Below are positions 52,576-63,315 of a stretch of DNA of 64,000 nucleotides, one piece after another. This DNA comes from Corbicula japonica. Its lineage: Eukaryota > Mollusca > Bivalvia > Venerida > Cyrenidae. The DNA is taken from contig JAZAYU010000010.1 of NCBI GenBank assembly GCA_038501625.1, forward strand, positions 11,371,604-11,435,603. Reading direction: 5' to 3'. Within the stretch, counting starts at the first letter, position 1, and each line of letters begins with the position of its first letter. Below the pieces are notes generated by a model. It was not told the DNA's origin, did not search any database, and saw nothing but the letters and a program-made list of their open reading frames with translations. Made by a program: the position numbers and the translations under genes.

Positions 52576-53760
52576 TAATTATACCCCCACTTCGAAGAAT
52601 CGTGGGGTATACTGTTTTACCCTTGTCCGTCCGTCCGTGATTCCATCCGTAACAAAATTTCCGTCACAGTTTTCTAAGAAACTATAACATCCAGGAACCT
52701 GATATTTTGCATATTGCTTTGTCCTGTAGGCCCATATAGTGTAAATCAATTTTATGCTCCTTGCTCACCTACTTCCTGTTTACCAAATATTTTTAGATTT
52801 TGTCACCATATCTATAGGTGCATTACATGAACCAAAGATCATCTTTATTTTCCATGCAGTTTTCTAAGCAAATATAACATGCAGCAGCCAGATATTTTGC
52901 ATATTACTTTTTCCTAAAGTCCCATATGGTGTAAAGCAATTTTATGCTCCTTGCTCATCTACTTCCTGTTTAACGAATATTTTTAGATTTTTTCAGTATG
53001 TAGGTGCATTACATCAACCAAAGAGCATCTTTATTTTCCGTCGCAGTTTTCTAAGCAACTATAACATGCAGCAGGCTGATATTTTGCATACTGCTTTATC
53101 CTACAGTCCCATTGATGTAAAGCGATTTTATGCTCCTTGTTCATCTACTTCCTGTTTGCCGAATACTTAGATTTGTACACATAGTTGACAAACATGCACC
53201 ATTTCTTTGTCACAGATTTCTAAGCAAATATAAATTGCAGCAGCCTGATATTTTGCATACTCACCGAGTCCAATCGTTCACTATAGGTCCCAGGAGGAGA
53301 AACTAAACGAACCTTTACGAGGAAACAAATGCCCAGGGATATGTTATTGTCGAAATATTGACTTTTAAAGAGCGATTTTGCCATTTTTTTGCGATTTTCT
53401 TGTGCAGTTGTTGTGAATGTTCTCAGAAGTTACCGAAGCATTGGCGAATTTGAGATGACCATCGTTTAAAGTTAATATAGGAGATCAGCATAGGCTATAA
53501 TTTTATGTGATATATGCATTTTCAAAGAAATGCGAGACGATTTACTAGCCACAGTACCCAATTTCCTCCTGAAAAAGCGGTCTATCCATGCGTTCTCCTC
53601 CTGGGACTTATAGTGAACGATTGGTCTCGGTGATACTGCTTTATCCTATAGTCCCATATGGTGTAAAGCAATTTTATGCTCCTTGCTCATTTGCTTCCTG
53701 TTTACTGAATACTTACATTTGTTTTATTCATTTATATATTTATATTTTATATATAGGTAA
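52576..53760. repeat. Tandem ~185-bp repeat, interrupted
   Basis: After ataccccccacttcg-like start (tacccccacttcgaagaatc, ccgtccgtccgtgattccat) come units with ttttctaagcaactataaca, gcctgatattttgcatactg, ctttatcctatagtcccata, tggtgtaaagcaattttatg and ctccttgctcatctacttcc. Unit landmarks (ataacat) are near 52685, 52868 and 53062, with a fourth at about 53230 broken by an insertion and resuming at 53637. Confidence 0.85.
53261..53633. mobile_element. 373-bp inverted-repeat element with TAC target duplication
   Basis: Ends tcaccgagtccaatcgttca, ctataggtcccaggaggaga and tctcctcctgggacttatag, tgaacgattggtctcggtga are ~41-bp inverted repeats. TAC flanks both sides (53258-53260, 53634-53636). Removing it restores gcatac|tgctttatcc as in sister units. 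No coding capacity. Confidence 0.9.
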
Positions 53761-53916
53761 ATACTCTAAAAAATTGACACCCTTTATACATATGAAACAT
53801 GCAAATTACAATTTGAAAGTCATATTTCTCAAAGCGGGGGTATCACTAGTGAGCATTAGCTCACATATTTACCTTGTTCAACATTTGTTAAAACTGACAA
53901 GCAGGACGTTAAATTT

Positions 53917-54420
53917 AAACAAAACCCATCTCATTCGATAGCATTTAATTCAAAGCAATAACATAATACTTAAACATAAAGAGAACACTTCTCTTGTTTT
54001 GCCTTTTCAATTGTTTCGATAATGCATTTTGTGATAACGATAGCTTGAAGTTTTGTTATAATTTAAACAGTTCGCAGTTGCCAGAACTTTATTAATTGCG
54101 AGTACACTTCACAAGTAAATTTCCGCGTCATACTGCTTCACAAAGATAATAAGCGGGAGAGATCACCTTGTGGATGATTCCATTTCGACGTATCATTTTA
54201 GATACAATGTTCAAGATCATTATCATCGTCATCATCAACAGCAACAATCGCGTTTCGATGGTCGATGGCATCATTTTGTAGTAAAAACAAAATTATCAAC
54301 GGAACTCAGATCCCCTGTCAAAATTTAGTTTTATTTCCGGTTCTGTTCATTGCTTTCTCGTTTAGGACACTCTTCCATGTTCACCGCCATATGCACACCA
54401 TCGTTGGGGATGGATAGATC
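53917..54420. repeat. Duplicated segment G, copy 2 (left part)
   Basis: Aligns with 51484-52020 with scattered indels. The frame corresponding to 51818-52030 stops after 24 codons. Confidence 0.8.
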
Positions 54421-54533
54421 GAAATTGTACTGTTTCTTGGTGTAAATATGGATGGATAGATCGAAATTGTACTGTTTCTTGGTGTTAATATGGATGGATG
54501 GATCGAAATTGCTCTGTTTCTTGGTGTAAATAT
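54409..54533. repeat. Tandem repeat, 3 x ~41 bp
   Basis: gatggatagatcgaaattgt, actgtttcttggtgtaaata starting at about 54409, 54450 and 54492. The same phrase occurs once in the TACGGGG element at 63128. Confidence 0.9.
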
Positions 54534-54920
54534 CGAGTTGCGCTCAAGCCGGGGCTAGGAGGCGTGGGCTGTAAAACACGTATGCATTTCCATTACTGCC
54601 CATGAACAGGCTCAATTTAACCAAGCCTGCAATAATTTTTGTATTAGTCGTGTACGTTGGCTTTCGAAGTTCTCTTTTCATCTATTTATGCAATGGATTG
54701 CTAATTATGGAATGGTATCAGGCTGAAAAAAAACCGACTTGAAGGTGTAACACATTGTTTGTGATGGATCAAAACTTTTACTGTTCACGTGTGTGGATGT
54801 TGAGTTGCGTCCAACTTGGGGCGAGGTGGCGAGGGCAGTAATATCCATTTTCACTTTTCAGTTCTGCCAACGAACAGGTTCAATCCAACCAATCCTGCAA
54901 TATTTTAAGATATTGAAAAA
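54534..54920 (+). mobile_element. TACGGGG-element fragments (two)
   Basis: 54534-54660: gagttgcgctcaagccgggg, ggcgtgggctgt, gcccatgaacaggctcaatt, accaagcctgcaata. 54790-54910: gagttgcgtccaacttgggg, cgaacaggttcaatccaacc. Each keeps a CAGGCTC...GAGCCTG-type hairpin, imperfect in the second. Confidence 0.7.
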
Positions 54921-55216
54921 CACAACACTGAAGTTCTGGTAAAACTACTTAACTATCCATGCCTTCAACAAATTGTCTTACAAACAACAAATAACATGAT
55001 AATTGGTGTATTGTTTTTGAAAATACTGGCAAAAATCTGTTTGGGTACATTAAAACTATTTGAAAGTAGCTAAAGCAAACAATTTGCAGGTAGAACCTCT
55101 TTGTCAACATATGATTTTCCTCCATTCATTGTACTCTTCACATCCACATAACTTAGTAAAAGTAGAACTCACTATCGTCTCAATTTTGCACACAAAAAAC
55201 CCACTATTGTTTGAAA

Positions 55217-55330
55217 AGATTACAGAGCTTATTTTACAGATGGCTAGGGGCTGTCGCCGTACGGTACGGGTTCGCTCCCTAGTAGAGGCAATATCATTCT
55301 ATATTATATTCCATGTCAATAATACTTGTC
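55217..55330. repeat. Duplicated segment G, copy 2 (middle part)
   Basis: agattacagagcttatttta ... ccatgtcaataatact aligns with 52046-52095, with an extra ~45 bp (ggctaggggctgtcgccgta, cggtacgggttcgctcccta) resembling a Pol III box pair but too short for a tRNA. Confidence 0.6.
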
Positions 55331-55714
55331 AGTAGTTGACTATAAGTATCATGCATGTGTGTGAGGTGAAGATGGAAAAATCTGTCACCGAGGGTTAACT
55401 GTTTTGCGGGAACGAGGCTCTGCCGAGTTTCCGCCAAAACAGTTCACCCGAGGTGACAGATTTTTCTATCTTTACCGAATGTCTCATGCAAGATTCTTTT
55501 TCTTGCATACCTTTTATTATTTATAACATTTCTGTGTATGTATACAAACTAATTTATTTTCCTTATGCTGAAATATTTACATTAAACCTGTTTTCTATAA
55601 ATGACGTCACTAACTTGACTATATTTCGTCAGATACTTGAAGACGTGACGTCACTCACGTGACTCATTCTACATGGGGGTGTAGGATCACCGGATGACCT
55701 GATCTGGTATGCAA
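55331..55714. mobile_element. Insertion carrying a ~45-bp-arm hairpin
   Basis: gaaaaatctgtcaccgaggg, ttaactgttttgcgggaacg and the matching cgccaaaacagttcacccga, ggtgacagatttttc pair across a cgaggctctgccgag tip (55371-55471). The flank has tgacgtcac and cacgtgac motifs (about 55600-55665). It interrupts segment G copy 2 relative to copy 1. Confidence 0.7.
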
Positions 55715-56010
55715 AAATGAGTCGTTCTTGTTTTAATTGGATATTATTCATATTTTTAATTTTAGATTTAGTACATCTGTTTATAAAAAAAGTTAAAGAG
55801 ATCACTATGGTTACTCATTGCGCACCCGTGGTTACTGAAATGTCTTTTTTTATACCGCTATGAAAACATTATCTCGTTCTTTTGAATATCAAGAATCTAG
55901 ATTCTAGCAGCCTTTTAGAACATATATGAATCTTGATGATTTGTCTAATGCAAATTTAACCATATTCCATCTTTGTTAAATAAAATATACTCAATTAAAG
56001 TCCAGGTTGA
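55715..56010. repeat. Duplicated segment G, copy 2 (right part)
   Basis: ttggatattattcatatttt ... ataaaatatactcaattaaa aligns with 52120-52350. Confidence 0.8.
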
Positions 56011-56249
56011 TGAAGGAAAAATTCAGAAAAGCAAGCAACCTTTCTTGACATATTTCTTTCTGTTGAATATGGTTTTGTACTCTCTAAGCTTTGTAAAATC
56101 CCTTTTTGAAAGGACGCAACTTTTTACAAAGACTTTAAAAATGTTTACAATCCTTGTAAAAAAAGAGGCCGATACTACAGTGTCAGATTTTGTCTATTAT
56201 TTCTATTATTATAAGGCATATCTTTACTAAATCGATAAAAAGGTGAAAT

Positions 56250-58230
56250 ATGCATATCAGGAATCGCCACATTCAGAAAAAATAGCCTCCCCACACAGTC
56301 AAGAAGAAGAGAGGGGGAGAGAGCATGGTTAATAAAATGATCAGTTTCAAAAAAGACACCACTAACAATAAACAAAAATGAGAACCCGAGGGGTTACCGC
56401 CTTGGAACGGTCAGTGGCAAATCAAATTGCCACTGGGGGTTTAAACCAGGTTCTAGGGTGCACCAACCTCACACTTGCCCCAACAGGTTCTCATATCACA
56501 AAACAAGTACAAGTTGTCTTGGTGAAAAAACTCCAACCCACTTATCGGCTTAACAATGTTGCATGCAAAAGCACACAAACATATAAAACATAAGAAGCTA
56601 AGAGCATTGCAAAGCCGAAGGGGCGGGTACTCAATGATCTTACTGAGACCAGAGCTCCTGGAGTAAAATCAGCAAGAACACGATGACAGGGATAAAAGAA
56701 ACAAATCGAGCTTCTAGATTCTTTTAAGAAAAGATTTCCCCATTAACCTTCATAAACTCTTAAACCCCTGCCACCCTCGTGCAACCAAAGAGGTAAGCAT
56801 AATGATCAACTGTAGAAGGGTTAATCACCAGGTCTGCAGAGCGCTGTAAAATATCATGTTGGTAACCTTTCTTTTTAAATTGACAGATGGTTTTAACGAA
56901 TAACCGGGAGAAATTAACATCGCCTTTTATCTTTTTAAGTTTATAAATTAAATCTCCATAAAAAAACTGGCTGTGAAATACCTTGTTGCAAAAGTGATTT
57001 TAAACTGCATCTGTATTTATGAATTAAATCTGGGTATCGGCGAAAAAACTTGCAAAAGGTTTTCCTTAATTTGTGATACCGATAACCTTGTTTTAAAAGT
57101 TTTTCTGTAATGCAAAGATTACGTTCATTGAAATCATTAACATCGTTGCAAGCTCTTGAAAAGCGAACAAGCTGTGAGATATAAACCCCATAAGATGTTG
57201 CACGGGGAACATCGCCGTCTAAAAACGGAAAATTTACTATATTAAAATTAAAATCATCTCTTTTATCATAAATTTTAGTAGTGACATAACCATTTTCAAT
57301 GGACAGATTTAGATCGAGAAAGTTTGCTTGCTTTTCTGAAGTGTTCGCTTTATTAAGTTGTAGTTCTTTAGAATAAATCTTTTTAACCAGTTATGGCAAA
57401 TGGTTATTGTCTATATTTAATAAATCATCAAGGTACCTCGAGGTGTTGTTAAAAGCTGTAATTATATCATCTTGATGTTCAGTAGAAAGAGATAACATAA
57501 AGTCTCTTTCATAACAGTATAAAAACAGATCAGCAACAAGGGGTGCACAATTAGTACCCATTCGGATGCCTATTACTTGTTTATAAATAGAGGTACCGAA
57601 TCTAACATAAATATTATCCAGTAAGAAAGTTAGCGACTCTATTAGGTCTTGACAAGTCCATGAGGTATAATTATCATAAGAACCATCTGTAAAAAATGCC
57701 CTATGTTCATTACAAGCGATGAAGGTTTTATTTACTCTAGCAAACGATTTTTCAACGAGACTGGTTAGTTTGTCTCTTATTAAATTATGAGGGAGTGAAG
57801 TGAATAATGTTGAGAAATCATAAGTAGACAAACAGAACGCCCGAAAATTATTTGATTTAAGCTTTTTCAAAACGTCATTTGAATTTTTAATCGACCAAAA
57901 TAAATTTTTGCCAGAAGTTTCAAAAACCTTATCACAATACCTAATTACATGTTCTTTTATAGCTGTAAGGCAAGATGTTAAGAGCACGGATAATTTAGTA
58001 GTAGTGCAAGAACTAGAGTTAGCAATAAATCTTGCTTTGTACGGTGTTTTATGCATTTTAGGCAACCAATACATAGTAGGTACTTTGTCTTGTTTCGGCT
58101 CAATACTGATTCTAAATTTTGTAATTTGTAGAGTGTGTGCAGTAACAATATCACTCTCAGATGAAGAAGTCAGTATATAAGCATTAGTGCTGTTCAGTTC
58201 TTTAGTTTTAATATTAATATAGTGTATTCG
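56250..58230 (-). mobile_element. Penelope-like retroelement, copy 1 (5'-truncated)
   Basis: Minus-strand element: broken reverse transcriptase (58230-56760) then about 500 bp of 3' sequence (ggttaccgccttggaacggt, cattgccactgggggtttaa-like, cctccccacacagtcaa). Its 3' end near 56250 (catatcaggaa) matches the 3' end of a second copy at about 58285, so the two lie head-to-tail. Confidence 0.8.
56760..58230 (-). pseudogene. Reverse transcriptase of a Penelope-like element, disrupted
   Basis: Frame open from 58230 to an in-frame TAA at 57391-57393. It continues in the same frame (LVKKIYSKELQLNKANTSEK...) until a +1-type shift in a T7 run near 56955, then resumes (FYGDLIYKLKKIKG...) to a TAA at 56760-56762. 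Motifs: YWLPKMHKTPYKARF, characteristic of Penelope-like RTs; GIRMGTNCAPLVADLFLYCY; and the catalytic SRYLDDLLNID. Downstream FLDGDVPRATSYGVYISQL and KLLKQGYRYHKLRKTFCKFF fit the thumb region. No GIY-YIG endonuclease is seen C-terminally, and the N-terminal region is missing. Two lesions mean it is non-functional as read. Confidence 0.85.
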
Positions 58231-58259
58231 TCACACTATAATTAAAGAATAATTAAAGA

Positions 58260-58930
58260 AAACAAATGAAAAAAATCATATCAGGAACATAATATTATAC
58301 AGAAAGCCTCCCCACACAGCCAAAAAGCGGAGGAGAAGCAGAGACCATATGTTCATAAAATGGTCAGTTTCGAACATGTCACAATTGACGAAAACTGGAA
58401 TCCGAGGGGGCACGGCCTTTGAATGGTCAGCGGTAAAAAGTTTTGCCTCTCGGTTTTAAAACCATGTTCAAGGATGGGGCTTGTCATCTTGCTTTATATT
58501 CGATAGAGAGATAGAATAAAATCTCTTAAGAAGCAGTATCAAAAATAGGTTAGCAATAATGGGTGCACAATAAGTACCCATAGGGATGCCTATTACTTTT
58601 TAAAACATAGAGGTACCTAATATAAATATTATCTGGTAAGCAGGGGAGCGACTGGATTACGTCTTGACGAAGTCCATACAGTATAATTAGCAAATAACCA
58701 TCTGTAAAATAGCTCTTTATTAATTTATATTCAAGAAAGGTTTTGTTTTCTTTTGCAAACGTTTTTTGTCAATGAAACTCTTGAGTTGTCTCTAATTAAA
58801 TGTTAAAGAAGTGAAGTGAGCAATGTGGAACAATCTTAGGTTGACAAGAGAACGCATGGAAATTATTTGATTTTAGCCCTTTTAGGACCAAAGAAGTGAT
58901 TACAAATATTCTTTGAGTTTTAAAAGGGTT
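58260..58930 (-). mobile_element. Penelope-like retroelement, copy 2, internally deleted and decayed
   Basis: 58285-58500 matches the copy 1 3' region (gcctccccacacagcc, aaatggtcagtttcga, atggtcagcggtaaaaa). 58500-58930 matches RT positions 57480-57870 (ggtgcacaataagtaccc, gatgcctattactttt, gtgaagtgagcaatgt). About 1 kb between these blocks is deleted. No open frame. Confidence 0.8.
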
Positions 58931-61799
58931 AAGAGTAGACATATACACAATTTCAGACATCTTCATGTCGACTAGAAGTCATTCACTTGGTGTCTACCAA
59001 GCACCACATATCTATGATTACAATGAAATTAAATATTGTAGACCGATATGGATTGAATTTATAATCATTAGGCTTTGTATAAAATGCTGTAAGAAGGCAA
59101 TCCACATTCAAAACAATGAAAAAGGTCTATTGTTAATGATTCTAATAAAGAAATCTTTATTATATCATGGTTAACAAATATCATTTACTGTTTCTGTAAC
59201 AGCTTCTAACAGATTTTAAATTATAGAACATCACTCAGGCTTTGAGTGCAATAACAAGTCAAAATGTTTACATCTGAAACTGTGTTGCCTCGCTAATATA
59301 ATACATGTGTATTCCTTTCTTCATTTCAATAAGTAGCAAGTCACTTTTTTTCTCGAACACAACGTGAATTTATGTTGGATTTGGTGAAATGCCGTCGGAA
59401 TATATGTACTTTTCTTTTTGTACATTATAATGAATATTACCGGAAATGTGAATATCACGTGGTTGACGTACATGCATTTACCGCCATCTTAAATAAATAA
59501 TAAGCGATGGGTAAGAATGCTTGGTAGCGTTAAAAATACGAAATTGGTAGAGGCTGGCGTCAACCGTAATTAACGGGAGGAGAATCTCGCACAACCGCTT
59601 CCGCTGGTGAAGCAAGAAAATTGTTTGACGGTTGTACGACCTTTTTTATGCGGAAATAGATATGGTCAAACATTAAACCTTAAATCTAGAATATAAGAAT
59701 ATTCTTGGAAAACACGAATGTGATTCGATGAGTATTAAATTAAATTACATGCTGCAAAATATTATGGTAACATATTGAAGTCTATGTTACAACAAAAATT
59801 ACGACGTTTATCAAAACGAAAGTCAACGAAGGAAAACATTATGGCACATTTGATACATTAATTAGTTGTTTTCTCATCGTTTCTCACTGCTGCAATTAAG
59901 TTTTTGCCATCACTTTTATTGATAAGTCAGTGGTATAACCCTATATGTCATCACAGTGTTGAATATGCACAACAATTAAGGGTAAAGGCTGTGCGACTTC
60001 TGTAAAGATTGTGCAATCATTTCTGTCAATTTAGCATCATGTTGTTTAATGAAACATTCCAAAATGCTGATTTATAAATTTTCATTCGAATTTCAAGAAC
60101 CAAGCCTCATAACTATAATGTTGGTAAGCGTACCACCATACAAACTAAATTCCAGGTTCTTGTTATTTTTATGATTTTCAGCAATATTGTAGAAGAGCTC
60201 GGCTTTGGAAATCTGAATATATTACAAAAACATAGGCCTTTCTTTAAATGAAATATTCAGTGCTTCTGTTGAAAATCTTTTTTAATCTCTGTTATTAGGT
60301 ATATAACCCTTTGATCAAAATCACTCAAGTAATAGTCATATGTGACAAAATACATTTTTATGGAGCTTTATTGACCAATATTTAATAAATTACAAGAATG
60401 TTAATTTATGCGCTTAAATTATTTTTTTCTGTTTCTTATTATTTAATTGTTCATTTCTGTTAAAATACATATGAAAGCATAAAAAATAAGTGCTTTAGAA
60501 CTTATGATATTAAACAAAGATAAAAAATCATATTTTAAAGAAAGTAGGTCACATTCCTGACTTACACAAGTGCAGTTTACTCAATAATGATTCACTAAAG
60601 TCATTCCTGTTTGTCAAAATTTAACAAACATGACACAGACTTCTATGAAAAAAAAACATTCTCTACTATCCATGTAAAATTTATGTTAACACTCCTGACA
60701 AATTTGGCTGATATTTTCTAAGGAAGCTGCAGACATATATTATTTCATTAGTTATTTCAACAGAAATGATAATATTATATTATTATTAATTATTCCATCT
60801 AGAAACATAAGACGTAATCAACGATACTTAAAAAAGTATTTTGTATCATTAATCTTAAAAGTCCTATAAATTTATAAAGCAAACTTGTATTAATTTTCTT
60901 GATGTATTTTCTTATTTACCACGCTTGACTAAATGGCATAAATTTTGATAACTTGAATTATTATGTGTTTAATTTCATCATTAGTTGATGCCTAATAAAT
61001 GCAGCTTTCACTAAAAAAACACTAAAACTTGTCTTTTTTCCAGCTTTTTGTAAAGTAATGGTCTTGACAATTGTTATTTTTAAAACTTTCATACTTTTTG
61101 TCACACTCCTGACATTTTTGTCCATTATTAACTGTTAATTAATGAAAGAAACAAAGTAAACAAATATGGAGCTTGGCCTTTTTATTGAGCAGGTGAATTA
61201 TAAGTTCATGATTGGTGTAAAATGGACAAAATTCATTTAAAAGTATTTCTTTTATATCTATTTGGAGGCAAAATTCGCTTATTATATATTGTTTAAAGGT
61301 ATTTTAAAAAAAAACTGCTTTTGGTCATCAAACTGTCCTTGTCAAAAGAGCAAAACATCCATTACAGCAGTGAAAGACATGGAAATAACTTATTATTGCA
61401 CCGTGCACAGTCTACAAAATTAATGCATTTCCCATCGTTTACTTTCGTTTCGGTCAACCTAGGAATTTTATTCGTAACTATAGGGCGCATGCACAACGAA
61501 CTTCACCAGCGGTAGCGGTTATATGCGATTTCCACGCCCCGCCCCTCATTTTTTTTCGTGTTACTTGTAAAGATTTTTAGTGTTCACTAGCTTTTTTGTT
61601 ACTGAAGAAACAACAACTTAAAATTGGTTATTTATTTAAAAGGTCCTTGAATTGCTCGTTTCAGAAAAAAAATCTTGGGTGAAATGTGAATAATTGGCTT
61701 GTTGTTCGGAACTTTATTCGCGGATAAACAAACAGCTAATTAGTTTCCATACTTGAAGGCTGTTCAGCGCGCTACATGTCTATACTGAGTAACATTCAT
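58931..61799. other. AT-rich region with a distant inverted repeat
   Basis: aaccgcttccgctggtgaag (59595-59614) is inverted at 61500-61520 (cttcaccagcggtagcggtt), bracketing about 1.9 kb of very AT-rich DNA. Inside, cacattcctgac, aacactcctgacaaatt and cacactcctgacatttt recur near 60549, 60690 and 61102. No ORF with a recognisable domain; could be the body of a large non-autonomous transposon. Confidence 0.5.
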
Positions 61800-61985
61800 C
61801 CCAGGGCTATGCAGTGTAGTCAGTTGTATGCATTTCCATAACTGCCCATGAACAGCCTCCATCAAAACGAGCCTGCAATGTTTTAATATTTGTCGATGGC
61901 TTTTAAAGTTCCAGTTTTATCTGTTTAAATATCACAGTAGCGATTTTTGTGCCGCAATGCGGCTGTAAAAGACATCCCCCCGTAC
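61800..61985 (+). mobile_element. TACGGGG element, right part, copy 1
   Basis: gcatttccataactgcccat, gaacagcctccatcaaaacg, agcctgcaatg ... atcacagtagcgat ... gcggctgtaaaagacatcc, ccccgtac (right end at about 61985). Confidence 0.75.
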
Positions 61986-62059
61986 ATTCATTCAGTGCTG
62001 TTATCAATAATCATTCTTAAAAAAAATGTTGATACGATAATATTACATTTGTTTAAATA

Positions 62060-62266
62060 TTGAGTAGTGCTCGGCCCAGACTAGGTGGCGTGGCCAGCAA
62101 ATGCATTTCCACAAGCTCATTATCAGGCTCATTCAAAAAGAACCTGCAATATTTTGATATTTGGTTTGTTCGATGGCTTTCAAAGTTCCTTTTTTCTATT
62201 TTACCTATTTAAATATCACAGTAGCGATATGTGTGCCTATTGGCGGCTGTAAAAAGTCCCCCCGTA
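62060..62266 (+). mobile_element. TACGGGG element, right part, copy 2
   Basis: ggtggcgtggccagcaaatg ... gttcgatggctttcaaagtt ... atatcacagtagcgatatg ... ggcggctgtaaaaagtcccc, ccgta, ending at 62266. Confidence 0.78.
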
Positions 62267-63091
62267 CACAGGTATAATCCTCTTCCTATTCTTCTGTTGG
62301 TGGGATATTGCCATCTCCTTGACGACACATTCTTTCAAAATGCCCAATTCCTTTGGATTTTGAACTTCTTGATGCTGCTGCACAACATTTAATGTTAAAT
62401 ATTCGATAGTTAAGTCCCCTTTAACTGCATTTTTCCAAGTTCATCGTTAAATTAATTTCGTTTTTTTCTCTCGATTTCCCTTTTTGTTTTAAACCATTTT
62501 GAGTTACAATGCCTTCCTTAACGAAATTAATTTTTATGTCAATCATTTTAATTCACTATGTAGTTAATTAACGTTTGCAAGCGCATTGTCAACAATTAAT
62601 ACATGTTTCTTAATATCTTTATTATTAAACACTCTAAACATGGTCAATCCAAATGGTTTTACTAGTAAATTTAAACAATCAAGTACTGGTTATCCAAATT
62701 ACTTGTTTTATTGTAGTGCACAGAAAACTGCCTAATATTGCAGTTTAAACATATTAACAACATAAAAAACAAAACAATGAAACAACCCACAGTGAAACTG
62801 TCGCTTTACAAATTACATAAAATTATGGTGACTGTTTAATTTCTTAATCACAAATAAAGGAAATAAAAGCTAGAAGATATCAAGACACACTCACCCAGAA
62901 AATAAACAGTTGCTCAAAATTATTTCCTTCTTCCAGTCAATGTTAATCAAACAATGAAAACATAAGATACTGGAAGTTAACAAACTTCATCCATACATAA
63001 ATTGTTTGAAATATAATATTTTATTAAAAAGTTATCAAAATCACCTATTTGAATTGTTTACATAAATTTAATCAAACTTTGACCCCACAAC
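62267..63091. other. AT-rich intergenic DNA
   Basis: No gene or repeat recognised. Confidence 0.45.
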
Positions 63092-63315
63092 TACGGGGAG
63101 ACTTTTTACAGCCGCCAAACGCCATTCCGTCATAGTCTGAATCGAAATTATACTATAAAGAAGTGTTAATATTGAGTTGCGTTATACCGGGGATAAGCGG
63201 CGTGGGCATAAATTTGCATTCTATTACTGCCCATGAACAGGCTCAATTAAACCGAGCCTGAATATTTTAAATTTTTGTCATGTTCGATGGTGTTTAAAGT
63301 TCAGTTTCATTAATT
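63092..63315 (+). mobile_element. TACGGGG element, left part, copy 3
   Basis: Left end tacggggagactttttacag, ccgcc (63092-63116) is the inverse of the right end at 62242-62266. It is followed by gaatcgaaattatactata, gagttgcgttataccgggga, ggcgtgggcat, gcccatgaacaggctcaatt, aaaccgagcctg and gttcgatggtgtttaaagtt; the right half is missing. Confidence 0.78.

Noticed and set aside
55217..55300. tRNA or SINE head at ggctaggggctgtcgccgta
   Set aside because: Box spacing is too short for a tRNA and no body or tail follows.
57908..58180. Plus-strand 90-codon ORF
   Set aside because: Antisense to the Penelope-like reverse transcriptase.
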